A stretch of DNA of 64,000 nucleotides from contig NZ_JBEPOH010000002.1 in NCBI RefSeq assembly GCF_040546685.1, forward strand, positions 372,001-436,000. Direction: 5' to 3'. This document shows, in pieces, positions 9,162 to 19,159 of the stretch (position 1 is the first letter of the stretch; each line of letters starts with the position of its first letter). The notes under the pieces are model-generated. The model was not told where the DNA came from. It was given only the letters and a program-made list of their open reading frames with translations, and searched no databases. A program made the position numbers and the translations under genes. This stretch comes from Variovorax sp. OAS795. GTDB taxonomy: Bacteria > Pseudomonadota > Gammaproteobacteria > Burkholderiales > Burkholderiaceae_C.

Positions 9162-10543
9162 TTTCCGGCGTGGCGAGCGCGCAAGACCCGGGCTTCGAGG
9201 CCTGGCTCGAGACACAGCTGCGCCATTCGGCCGCGGCAATGCTGACCAGCATCTCGCCCGTGTCGATCGTCAAGCACCGGCCGGGCTTCGGCCAGACCGT
9301 GCGGCCGCTGCCCGGGGCCATCGTCGCCTCGCCCGTGCTTGCCGACTACAACCCGGACCCGGACTACTTCTTTCACTGGTTCCGCGATTCCGCCGTCGTC
9401 ATCGATGCGCTGCGCCTGCTCCACGCCGAAGGGCGCGTCGGCGATGAAGCCCTGCAGCACCTGCGCGACTTCATCCGCTTCAGCCTGGACCTGAACCGCC
9501 TCGACGGCCGCGCGGCGGCCGCGGTGGAAGACCGCCGCGCGTGCGTGGCCCCCGAGCTCCTGCAGTACCTGCGCGAAGACCAGGACCTGGCCAAAGCCTT
9601 CGGCGACCTGGTGGCCGCCGAGACACGGGTGAACCCCGACGGCACGCTCGATGCCTGCCGATGGAATCGCCCCCAGCACGACGGCGCGCCGCTGCGCGCG
9701 CTGGCGCTCTTGCGCTGGGTGGCCGGCGGGCACCTCGACGCGCCGCTGCAGGCACAGGCGTCCAAGCTGATCCGCTTCGATCTCGGCTTCACGCTGCGCT
9801 ACTGGCGCGAGCCGTCCTACGACATCTGGGAGGAGGAGCTCGGCCACCACTACTACACGCTGCGTGTTTCAGGGGCCGCGCTCGCCGAAGGCGCGGCATG
9901 GCTCGAAGGCGTGGGCGACACGGCGCTGGCGCAGCGCTGCCGGGACGAGTCGCTGGCCGTGCTGCGCCTGCTCGACGGCTACTGGGTGGATGAAGGAGAC
10001 GGCGCGGCGCGCGGCTATTACCGTTCCCGCGCGCTCGCGGACGGCCGGCCCGGCCCCAAGGCGCTGGACATCGCGGTGATCCTGTCGGCGATCCACAGCC
10101 TTGGCGCCGGGGACGCGCACGGACCGGCCGACCCGCGCATGCAGGACACGCTCGCGCGGCTCGACGCGCTGTTCGATGCGGCCTATCCGATCAACCATGG
10201 CCGCAGCGCAGGGCGTGGCGCGGCAATGGGCCGGTACGACGGCGACGTGTACTGCTCGGGCGGCGCGTACTACTTCTCGACGCTCGGTGCCGCCGAGTTC
10301 TGTTTCCGCGCCGCAGCGGCGGTAGGCGGTGACGCACGCCAATGGTTCGAACGCGGCGACGCCTACCTCGCCACCGTGCGCGCGTACACGCCGGCCGGCG
10401 GCGAGCTGTCGGAGCAGTTCGACCAGCGCAGCGGCGCGCAGACCTCGGCGAAGCAACTGGCCTGGAGCCACGCCGCGTTCATTTCATGTGTCTCGGCGCG
10501 CCGCCTCGCGGCCGCCGCTTGCCAGGCGCCGCAGCGTCGATGA
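9158..10543 (+). CDS. GH15 glucoamylase-like enzyme
   Basis: A 461-residue glucan 1,4-alpha-glucosidase-family protein. It contains HWFRDSAVVIDAL (residues 73-85), the acid-bearing motif YDIWEEELG with Glu225/226, and the base-bearing region GGELSEQFDQ near 414-423, followed by SAKQLAWSHAA. Both catalytic carboxylates therefore appear intact. It should release glucose from ends of alpha-glucans or related oligosaccharides. No signal peptide is evident. Its ATG overlaps the stop of the GH144-type gene (ATGA), and its own stop overlaps the ABC gene in the same way, so translation is coupled. Whether alpha-1,4 is its true linkage is open. Confidence 0.85.
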   Translation: MISGVASAQDPGFEAWLETQLRHSAAAMLTSISPVSIVKHRPGFGQTVRPLPGAIVASPVLADYNPDPDYFFHWFRDSAVVIDALRLLHAEGRVGDEALQHLRDFIRFSLDLNRLDGRAAAAVEDRRACVAPELLQYLREDQDLAKAFGDLVAAETRVNPDGTLDACRWNRPQHDGAPLRALALLRWVAGGHLDAPLQAQASKLIRFDLGFTLRYWREPSYDIWEEELGHHYYTLRVSGAALAEGAAWLEGVGDTALAQRCRDESLAVLRLLDGYWVDEGDGAARGYYRSRALADGRPGPKALDIAVILSAIHSLGAGDAHGPADPRMQDTLARLDALFDAAYPINHGRSAGRGAAMGRYDGDVYCSGGAYYFSTLGAAEFCFRAAAAVGGDARQWFERGDAYLATVRAYTPAGGELSEQFDQRSGAQTSAKQLAWSHAAFISCVSARRLAAAACQAPQRR

Positions 10544-12300
10544 GCGCGAGGCCGGAGCACCGCGTCGAGCCGGCGGCCAGGACCGGTTTCTTCCGCCAGG
10601 TCAGCGAGCTGCTCGGCGCCTTGCGCGTGTCCCCGGTGGCAAGGACGCTCGTCATGCTGATGGGCGCGATCGTCGTCGTCGTCGCGCTCACGGCCTATGG
10701 GCAGATCGAGCTCAACAGCTGGAACAAGCCGTTCTACGACGCGATCTCGCGGCGCGACCTGGGTGAATTCGTCGTACAGGTCGGCGTGTTCGCGATCATT
10801 GCGGGCGTGCTGCTGGTCCTGAACGTCGCGCAACGGTGGCTGGGCGAAACCTTGCAGCTGAAGCTGCGCCAGGCCGTGGTCAACGACCTCGTCGGGCTGT
10901 GGCTGCAGCCGCGACGGGCGTTCTGGCTCCAGGCCAGCGGCCCGATGGGGGCCCATCCGGACCAGCGCATGCACGATGACGCGCTGAAGCTGTGCGACCT
11001 GTCGGTCGCGCTCGGCGTGGGCCTGTTGCAGGCGGCAATGCTGTTCGGCAGCTTCGCGAGCGTGCTGTGGGTCCTCTCCAAGGACTTCAGTCTCTTCTTC
11101 GACGGCAAGGACCACGTGCTGCCGGGCTTCATGCTGTGGGCCGCCATTGCCTATGCCATTGCCGGCTCGCTGGTCACCTACTGGGTCGGGAGCGGGCTGA
11201 TCTCGCGCAACGCCGAACGCTACGCGCGCGAGGGCGAATTGCGCTTTTCGCTGACGCGCATCAACGAGCATCTCGACGGCATCTCCCTGGCGGGGGGCGA
11301 GGCCGACGAGAAGCGCCGTGTCGCCATGCACCTGGGCGACGTCTTGCGCGCCACTTCGCGCGTCGTGCTCGGGCTGACCAACCTGACCTGGGTCACGGCG
11401 GGCTTCGGCTGGGTCACCATCATCGCGCCCACGCTGGTGGCTGCACCCCTGTACTTCTCGGGCAAGGTGTCGTTCGGCGGCTTGATGATGGCGGCCGCGG
11501 CCTTCACGCAGGCGCAGTCGTCGCTGCGCTGGTTCGTGGACAACTTCAGCATCATTGCCGACTGGCGCGCCACGCTGCTGCGCGTGGCCGACCTGCGCCG
11601 GATGCTGGCGTCCGACCTGGAGGCACAGGCAGGCGGCAGCCGCATCGCCTACGAGGAGAGCGAAGCCGGTGCGCTCGCGATCGAGGCGCTCGAGGTTCGC
11701 TCCTGGACGGGCCACGATCGGCTGGACGCGCCGAGCCTGGTCGTGCACCGTGGCCAGCGCGTGCTGATCCTCGGCACACCGGGCACCGAGAAGACCTTGC
11801 TGTTCCGGGCGCTTGCGGGCCTCTGGCCCTGGGGCTCCGGCACCGTGCGCCGGCCCGCCGGCGAGACGATCCACTACATGCCGCGCGGCACGCCCTACAT
11901 TCCCCGCGGCACGCTGGCCGAAGTGCTGTCGTACGCCATGGAACCGTCGAGCTACCCGCGGGAAGCCATGGTGGCCGCGCTGGCGAGCGTGGGCCTCCAG
12001 CGCCTGGAACCATGGCTCGACAAGACGGCCCGCTGGGAGCGCGAGCTCAGCATGGACGAGCAGTTGCGCCTGGGCTTCGCCCGCGTGGTGCTGCAGTCGC
12101 CGCCCTGGCTGGTGATGGACGAAGCCTTCGGCGCGTTCGAGGACGACACGCTCGAACTCATCATCGACCTGTTGGGCAAGCTCACGCAAACGGGCATAGT
12201 CCACATAGGCTCGGCCGGAGAAGCGCACGACCGGCTGTTCACGCAGGTGGTGCACCTGGTCAAAGCGCCGAACGACGTGCCCGAGGAGCCGCGACCATGA
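10540..12300 (+). CDS. YddA/SbmA-type ABC transporter, fused membrane and nucleotide-binding domains
   Basis: A 586-residue half-transporter. Residues about 30-340 form an ABC_membrane_2/SbmA-like domain with hydrophobic segments near 35-52, 78-98, 155-178 and 195-218; residues about 380-580 form the ATPase domain. Walker B (LVMDE, 524-528) is present. Walker A reads GTPGTEKT (412-419), with Glu417 where Gly is expected before the Lys. The Q-loop position is Arg449 (usual Gln), the signature is LSMDEQ, and there is no clear switch His. The last two are partly normal for this subfamily; the first two look aberrant. ATGA overlaps on both sides couple it to the GH15 and CocE-like genes. Confidence 0.82.
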   Translation: MSARPEHRVEPAARTGFFRQVSELLGALRVSPVARTLVMLMGAIVVVVALTAYGQIELNSWNKPFYDAISRRDLGEFVVQVGVFAIIAGVLLVLNVAQRWLGETLQLKLRQAVVNDLVGLWLQPRRAFWLQASGPMGAHPDQRMHDDALKLCDLSVALGVGLLQAAMLFGSFASVLWVLSKDFSLFFDGKDHVLPGFMLWAAIAYAIAGSLVTYWVGSGLISRNAERYAREGELRFSLTRINEHLDGISLAGGEADEKRRVAMHLGDVLRATSRVVLGLTNLTWVTAGFGWVTIIAPTLVAAPLYFSGKVSFGGLMMAAAAFTQAQSSLRWFVDNFSIIADWRATLLRVADLRRMLASDLEAQAGGSRIAYEESEAGALAIEALEVRSWTGHDRLDAPSLVVHRGQRVLILGTPGTEKTLLFRALAGLWPWGSGTVRRPAGETIHYMPRGTPYIPRGTLAEVLSYAMEPSSYPREAMVAALASVGLQRLEPWLDKTARWERELSMDEQLRLGFARVVLQSPPWLVMDEAFGAFEDDTLELIIDLLGKLTQTGIVHIGSAGEAHDRLFTQVVHLVKAPNDVPEEPRP

Positions 12301-14582
12301 GACGCCCCGAGTCGACCGTCAGCCGTGCGCGCCGCGCCGTCACGCGGCTGATTCTTGCGTTGCCCGCGTGGGCCTCGGCGGCGGATTTCGGCTTCCGGCC
12401 CCCGCCCGATCCCGACGATGCCGCCGCGGCCTACCTGATGCGGGACCTGGCCGAGCGCATCCTGCCGGTGTACCAGGAGGCCGACACCGATGTCTTCCTG
12501 GCCAACCTCACCGCCCTGCAGATCGTCAGCGGCGCCTACCGCGCAGCCTCCGACAGCAGCGGGTCCCTGCGCAGCCGCCGCCAGGGCAAGCCGTTCGACA
12601 TCCTGGTCGAGCGTGCGATCCTCGACGGCATCTATGCCCGCGCGCGCACGGTCGAAGCGGAAGGGCGCCTGGGCTTCGCCGAAGCCTACGCGCGCTCTTT
12701 CCGGGAGCTGGTGTCGCCGCTGGACAACGCGCAGGCCGAAGCCATCATGGCGCGGCTCGCCATTCCGCCGGACGCTTTCAGGGAGCCGCTGCGCCAGGCT
12801 TTCGACCTGTGGCGCGCGAAGGGCAGCCTGCCGGAGGCCGATGCGCTGGCGCTGGTGCGAACCTGGCATTCGTACCAGTCGCGCCGCGCCTTCGGTGCGC
12901 TGCTGCCTGGACTGTTCGCGGCGGAAAACCGCGCCCGCTATGTGGCACAGGCCGAGGTCACGATTCCCGTGCGCGGGGGTGTCATCTACGCGAACGTGGT
13001 TCGGCCGGGCCGCGTGGACGACGCGCTGGGCGCACTGCCGGCGCTGCTGCGCTTCACGCTCGATCCGGCCGAGGACGACGCCCGGCAGAGCGCCGTCAAG
13101 GGCTTTGTCGGCGTTACCGCGTACGTGCGCGGACGCACGCCCGACGGCAAGGGCGCGGTGTGGCCGTTCGTCCGCGACGGCGAAGACGCCGCCGCGGTCA
13201 TCGACTGGATCGCCCAGCAGGCATGGAGCGATGGCCGCGTCTGCATGATCGGCGACGGCTACTCGGGCTACACCGCCTGGGCCGCCGCGCGATTGCGGCC
13301 GGCCGCCCTCAAGGCCATTGCCACCATTGCGCCGATGGCGCCGGGCATCGACTTCCCGATGGCCGGACAGATCTTCCGCAACGCCATGGTGCGCTGGGCC
13401 CACGAGCACACGAGCGACGAGCTGCCGCGCACCGGCACCGACGCCAACCCGGACGCGGCATGGCAGGCACTCGACGCGCGCTGGTACCGGGGCAATCGCC
13501 CGTACTGGGACATCGACCGCGTGCTGATCGGCAAGCGCAGCAAGCTGATCCGCACCTGGCTGACGCACCCGAGCCACGATCGCTACTGGCAGAAGTTCCT
13601 GCCGTCGGCGCAGCAGTTTGCGCGCATCGACATTCCGGTGCTCAGCGTTGCCGGCTACTACGGCGCCGACGCCGGCGCGCTCTATTTCCACGACGAGCAT
13701 CGCCGCAACCGGCCGCAGGCCGACACGACGCTGCTGCTCGGCCCCTACGACGCGGCCTCGATCCGGCTCGGCACGGCACCGGCGCTGCGCGGCTACACGC
13801 TGGACCCGGTCGCACGCGTGGACCTTCCCGAGCTGCGCTACCAGTGGCTCCACCACATCCTGAACGGCGCGGAAAAGCCTTCGCTGTTGATCGACCGCAT
13901 CAACTACCAGGTCATGGGCGCGGACCAGTGGCGCCATGAGCCGACGCTGGAGGTGCCGGAGCGCACCCGGCTGCGCCTGTATCTGGGCACCGGCGAGCGC
14001 GACGAGCCACACCGCCTGTTGCCGTCGCCTTCCGAAGGCGGTGGCAGCGCACGGCTTTCGGTCGATCTCGCCGACCGGCGCGACGTGGGCATTCCGTGGC
14101 CCGACGCGCTGCGCGTGAAGCAACTGCCGACGCGCAACAGCCTGAGCTTTGTCGGCGATCCACTCCCCGAGGACACCGAGATCTTCGGCAGCCTGCGCGG
14201 CGTGTTCGACATCACGCCGTCGCGGCAGGACTTGGACTTCAACATCTCGCTCTACGAACTGACGCAAAGCGGCGAGTACCAGCTGCTGTTCGAACCCTAC
14301 GACTTCCGCGCCAGCTATGCAGGCCATCGCGTGCGCCGCCGGCTGCTTCGGGCCGGCGTGCGCCAGCTGCTTTCGTTCACCACCGAACGCGTGACGGCGC
14401 GCAGGCTTGCGGCGGGCAGCCGCATCGTGCTGCTGGTCGGCCTCGACAAGCGGCCCGACCGGCAGATCAACTACGGCAGCGGCAAGGACGTGAACTCCGA
14501 AACCATCGCCGACGCGAAGTGGCCCGTGCGGGTGCGCTGGCACGCGCGCAGCCACGTCGAGATCCAGGCCGGCAAGCCTTGA
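12297..14582 (+). CDS. CocE/NonD-type alpha/beta hydrolase homologue, probably exported and catalytically dead
   Basis: A 761-residue protein. Residues 1-29 (basic RRAVTR, hydrophobic LILALPAW, ASA cut site) resemble a Sec signal peptide. About 190 helical residues follow, then an X-Pro dipeptidyl-peptidase-like hydrolase core and a C-terminal jelly-roll domain. In active relatives the elbow reads GxSYxG; here it is G-D-G-Y-S-G (319-324), with Gly321 at the Ser position. The acid position after GYY is Gly456, and the His position after GPYD is Ala486. All three triad residues appear lost although the fold is kept. It is the last gene of the ATGA-coupled operon. A binding or scaffold role is possible. 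Confidence 0.8.
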   Translation: MRRPESTVSRARRAVTRLILALPAWASAADFGFRPPPDPDDAAAAYLMRDLAERILPVYQEADTDVFLANLTALQIVSGAYRAASDSSGSLRSRRQGKPFDILVERAILDGIYARARTVEAEGRLGFAEAYARSFRELVSPLDNAQAEAIMARLAIPPDAFREPLRQAFDLWRAKGSLPEADALALVRTWHSYQSRRAFGALLPGLFAAENRARYVAQAEVTIPVRGGVIYANVVRPGRVDDALGALPALLRFTLDPAEDDARQSAVKGFVGVTAYVRGRTPDGKGAVWPFVRDGEDAAAVIDWIAQQAWSDGRVCMIGDGYSGYTAWAAARLRPAALKAIATIAPMAPGIDFPMAGQIFRNAMVRWAHEHTSDELPRTGTDANPDAAWQALDARWYRGNRPYWDIDRVLIGKRSKLIRTWLTHPSHDRYWQKFLPSAQQFARIDIPVLSVAGYYGADAGALYFHDEHRRNRPQADTTLLLGPYDAASIRLGTAPALRGYTLDPVARVDLPELRYQWLHHILNGAEKPSLLIDRINYQVMGADQWRHEPTLEVPERTRLRLYLGTGERDEPHRLLPSPSEGGGSARLSVDLADRRDVGIPWPDALRVKQLPTRNSLSFVGDPLPEDTEIFGSLRGVFDITPSRQDLDFNISLYELTQSGEYQLLFEPYDFRASYAGHRVRRRLLRAGVRQLLSFTTERVTARRLAAGSRIVLLVGLDKRPDRQINYGSGKDVNSETIADAKWPVRVRWHARSHVEIQAGKP

Positions 14583-14589
14583 GGACCCG

Positions 14590-16212
<1,623 letters not shown>

Positions 16213-16418
16213 CGGGATCCCTTCATGTTCGGTTGCGGGCGCTTCCATTGTCTCCAGAAAGTGAAGGGCATACCCACGCCGAGTTGCGCAACACCGGCGC
16301 GCACCCGGTCGGGCGGCCGATCCGTGCGACCGCGTGCCGCTTCGAAAAAGTTGCGAGGAGCGGCGGCTCATCAGGGAGGCTACAGTTTTGACTTTCTGCC
16401 TGCGAAAGGACACCCGCG

Positions 16419-17081
16419 ATGACCATCACCATCACCGCCTTCGAACGATCGCCGGACGGCGGCAAGGGCCTGGCGCGCGACACGCGCGTGCGCTGGGCGC
16501 TGGAGGAGGCCGGCCTGCCTTACGGTGTGCGGCTGGTGTCCTTCAAGGCAATGAAGGAACCCGCGCACCTGGCGCTGAATCCCTTCGGCCAGATTCCCAC
16601 CTACGAGGAGGGCGAGCTGGCGCTGTTCGAGACCGGCGCGATCGTGCTGCACATCGCCGAGCACCATCCGGGGCTGTTGCCCGCCGATGCCAACGCAAGG
16701 GCGCGGGCCATCACGTGGATGTTCGCGGCGCTCAACACGGTCGAGCTGCCCATCCTCGAACTCGTCACCGTCAAGCTGGTGGAGGGCAACATGCCCTGGA
16801 AGGCCGAGCGCCTGCCCCTCGTGCAGGACCGGGTGCGCGCCCGCCTGAACCAACTGGCCGCAAGCTTGGGCGACAAAGACTGGCTGGACGGCGGCTTCAG
16901 CGCCGGCGACCTGCTGATGGTGTCGGTGCTGCTGAGGCTGCGGCCGTCCGGCCTGCTGAGCGAATTTCCCACGCTGGCCGCCTATGTCGCGCGCGGCGAA
17001 GCGCGGCCTGCGTACCAGCGGGCGTTTGCAGCGCAATGGGCGGTCAACGCTGCGCCATCGGCGGCGGGAACGTCGACCTGA
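16419..17081 (+). CDS. Glutathione S-transferase family protein
   Basis: A 220-residue GST. The N-terminal thioredoxin-like domain (about 1-82) has the glutathione-site motifs NPFGQIPTYEEGELALFETGAI in outline (cis-Pro in QIPTY, then E-T near residue 67). The C-terminal helical domain contains the N-capping-like SAGDLLMVSVLL segment. AAAGGA precedes the ATG at good spacing. It sits alone between the GH13 gene (divergent) and the RraA gene (convergent). Its substrate cannot be read from sequence; detoxification or an auxiliary metabolic step is usual for such GSTs. Confidence 0.88.
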   Translation: MTITITAFERSPDGGKGLARDTRVRWALEEAGLPYGVRLVSFKAMKEPAHLALNPFGQIPTYEEGELALFETGAIVLHIAEHHPGLLPADANARARAITWMFAALNTVELPILELVTVKLVEGNMPWKAERLPLVQDRVRARLNQLAASLGDKDWLDGGFSAGDLLMVSVLLRLRPSGLLSEFPTLAAYVARGEARPAYQRAFAAQWAVNAAPSAAGTST

Positions 17082-17090
17082 TCGACCCTT

Positions 17091-17762
17091 TCAGTTGGCG
17101 CAGCGCGCCTCGAGCGCGTCGATGAACGCGCGGTCCCAGCGGCCTTCCTTCATGGCGCGGATGGTTTCCGCTTCCGTCGCGAGGTGCGCGCGCGCCTTCT
17201 CGATCAGCAGCCCGGCTTCTTCCGGCGCAAAAGCCATGAGCCCGTCCTGGTCGCCGACCACGATGTCGCCGGGGTTGACGACCATCCCGCCCACGGACAC
17301 CGGCACGTTGATCTCGCCGGGCCCGTCCTTGTAGGGGCCGCGATGGGTCACGCCGCGCGCATAGACCGGAAACTCGCGCGCCCGGACCTCGGCCACGTCG
17401 CGGATCGCGCCGTCGATCACCACGCCCAGCACGCCGATGTGCGCGGCGTAGAACGAGAGGATGCCGCCGACCACCGCGTTGTTGAGGTCGCCGCCGGCAT
17501 CGATCACCAGCACGTCGCCGGGACGGCAGAACTCGAGCGCGCGCAGGTACGTGAGGTTGTCGCCGCCGCGCGAGCGCGCCGTCACGGCCGTGCCGGCCAT
17601 CGTCCTCGCCACCGGACGGTGGTAGGGATGCAGGCCGGTGCTGCCGATGTTGCGGTGCATGTTGTCGCTCAGCGCGGCGACAGGCATCTCGCGCAGTGCG
17701 GCAAGGATTTCGGGGGCCACCGGAGCGGCGGAGGCGTTCTTGCGGATGGCTTTGTAGGGCAT
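17091..17762 (-). CDS. RraA-family aldolase/decarboxylase (4-hydroxy-4-methyl-2-oxoglutarate aldolase-like)
   Basis: A 223-residue RraA-fold protein. It has GDVLVIDAGGD, then VVIDGAIRD, containing the Arg-Asp pair that in HMG/CHA aldolases binds substrate and metal, and GDIVVGDQDGLMAFAP. These residues argue for a metal-dependent aldolase or oxo-acid decarboxylase rather than the RNase E inhibitor RraA. Known relatives cleave 4-hydroxy-4-methyl-2-oxoglutarate or 4-carboxy-4-hydroxy-2-oxoadipate to pyruvate plus a second oxo-acid. It follows the aminotransferase gene by 26 bases on the same strand and shares the LysR-type promoter at 19031-19095. An aminotransferase feeding a 2-oxo acid to this aldolase is a natural reading. 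Confidence 0.8.
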   Translation of the reverse strand: MPYKAIRKNASAAPVAPEILAALREMPVAALSDNMHRNIGSTGLHPYHRPVARTMAGTAVTARSRGGDNLTYLRALEFCRPGDVLVIDAGGDLNNAVVGGILSFYAAHIGVLGVVIDGAIRDVAEVRAREFPVYARGVTHRGPYKDGPGEINVPVSVGGMVVNPGDIVVGDQDGLMAFAPEEAGLLIEKARAHLATEAETIRAMKEGRWDRAFIDALEARCAN

Positions 17763-17788
17763 GTCTTTCCTCGGTGACGGGGGGCGTC

Positions 17789-18997
17789 TCAGCGCAGGGC
17801 GGCCACTGCTTGCGCGATGCGTGCGCAGCCTTCCTCGAGCGTCTCGATGGCGGTGGCGATGGAAAGGCGGAAGTAGGGCGACAGGCCATAGGCGGTGCCC
17901 GCGACCACGGCCACGCCCTTGCTCTCGAGCAGGTACATCACCACGTCGCCGTCTTCTTCCAGCCGCTTGCCTTGCGGCGTGGTCTTGCCGACCAGGCCGC
18001 CGCAATGGATGTAGAGGTAGAAGGCGCCGGGCGGCGGGGTGCAGCGCAGGCCGGGGATCTCGTTGACGAGCGCCAGGGTGCGGTCGCGCCGCTTCCTGTA
18101 CACCGCCACGCTCTCCGCCACGAAGCCCTGGTCGCCGTTCAAGGCGGCGGCCGCGGCCGCCTGGCTCACCGAGCAGCAGTTGCCGGTGGACTGCGACAGC
18201 AGCGTGTCCATTGCCTTGACCAGGTCGGCCGGACCGGCCGCATAGCCGATGCGCCAGCCCGTCATCGCGTAGGTTTTCGAGACGCCGTTGACCACCAGCG
18301 TGCGCTCGCGCAGCGCGGGCGCTACCGCGAGCAGGTGCGGCGTCGCCCCGCCGTCGAAGCGGATGTGTTCGTAGATGTCGTCGGTCATCACCATGACGTG
18401 CGGATGCCGCTGCAGCACCTCGGCCAGCGCACGGTATTCATCGGCGGTGTAGCTGGCGCCGGTCGGATTGCTGGGCGAGTTGATCAGCAGCCAGCGCGTG
18501 CGCGGCGTGATCGCGGCCTCCAGCTGCGCGGGCGCCAGCTTGAAGCCGTTGGTTTCGGGGCAGGCGACGGTGACCGGCGTGCCTTCGCAGGCCAGCACCA
18601 TGTCGGGGTACGACACCCAGTAGGGCGCGGGAATGATCACCTCGTCGCCCGGCTCCAGCGTGACCGCAAAGGCGTTGTAGATCGCGCTCTTGGCGCCGCT
18701 CGTGGCGATGATTTCGTTCAATGCATAGCGCAGGCCGTTTTCGCGCTCCAGCTTGGCGACGATGGCCTGCCGCAGCTCCACCGTGCCGGCCATCAGCGTG
18801 TAGCGGGTCGCGCCTTGCTCGATGGCGGCAGCGGCGGCCTGGCGGATGTGGGGCGGGGTGTCGAAGTCGGGCTCGCCCACCACCAGGTTCACGATCGACT
18901 TGCCCTGGCGCCGCAGCTCGTTGGCGCGGTCGGCGGCCGATGTGCTGGGCGAGGGCTTGATGCGCCGCACGCGGGCGGCAATGCGGGAGGGCGTCAC
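17789..18997 (-). CDS. Class I pyridoxal-phosphate aminotransferase (aspartate aminotransferase-like)
   Basis: A 402-residue fold-type I aminotransferase. It shows VGEPDFDTP (40-48), the SGAKSAIYNAF cofactor-phosphate region (100-110), NSPSNPTG (173-180), DDIYE (206-210), NGVSKTYAMTGWRIG with Schiff-base Lys241, and a C-terminal FRLSIA with the carboxylate-binding Arg. GTG at 18997 follows AGGAAGA and starts the protein at TPSRIAARVRRIKPS, the normal family start; a longer reading has no ribosome site. It heads a two-gene unit with the RraA-type aldolase and has the LysR-type promoter 34 bases upstream. Amino-donor and acceptor specificity are not determinable. Confidence 0.9.
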   Translation of the reverse strand: MTPSRIAARVRRIKPSPSTSAADRANELRRQGKSIVNLVVGEPDFDTPPHIRQAAAAAIEQGATRYTLMAGTVELRQAIVAKLERENGLRYALNEIIATSGAKSAIYNAFAVTLEPGDEVIIPAPYWVSYPDMVLACEGTPVTVACPETNGFKLAPAQLEAAITPRTRWLLINSPSNPTGASYTADEYRALAEVLQRHPHVMVMTDDIYEHIRFDGGATPHLLAVAPALRERTLVVNGVSKTYAMTGWRIGYAAGPADLVKAMDTLLSQSTGNCCSVSQAAAAAALNGDQGFVAESVAVYRKRRDRTLALVNEIPGLRCTPPPGAFYLYIHCGGLVGKTTPQGKRLEEDGDVVMYLLESKGVAVVAGTAYGLSPYFRLSIATAIETLEEGCARIAQAVAALR

Positions 18998-19030
18998 TTG
19001 TCTTCCTGGGTTGGCAATGGCATGGACCGA

Positions 19031-19095
19031 ACGGTACGCACATCGATCGCGCGAGGCCAAGACGAGATTGCACTGGTTCTATAGGCGCAGCTTAT
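19031..19095 (-). promoter_or_regulatory. LysR-type promoter copy 1, driving aminotransferase-aldolase
   Basis: Read on the minus strand: ATAAG-CTGCG-CCTAT (19095-19081), an ATA-N9-TAT box of the kind bound by Nac-like LysR proteins; then CGTCTTGG ending at 19057; then 20 bases; then TACCGT (19036-19031) as a -10. The same three elements occur at identical distances at 20108-20172 and 24944-25008. The box centre would lie near -64 from the predicted start, the classical LysR recognition position. It also lies 65 bases before the LysR gene, consistent with autoregulation. Confidence 0.7.
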
Positions 19096-19159
19096 GGTGA
19101 GCCCGGATGGCCGCTGCGCGGGGGCGGTGCTAGGCTCGGGTTTTGCTTGGGGACAAGGC

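Noticed and set aside
10540..12300. LSMDEQ signature and missing switch His as proof of a dead ATPase
   Set aside because: Related YddA-type proteins often have LSxDEQ and no switch His, so only the Walker A and Q-loop changes were used.
18998..19060. Upstream extension of the aminotransferase to 19060
   Set aside because: It has no ribosome site and would overlap the predicted promoter; GTG 18997 has AGGAAGA.
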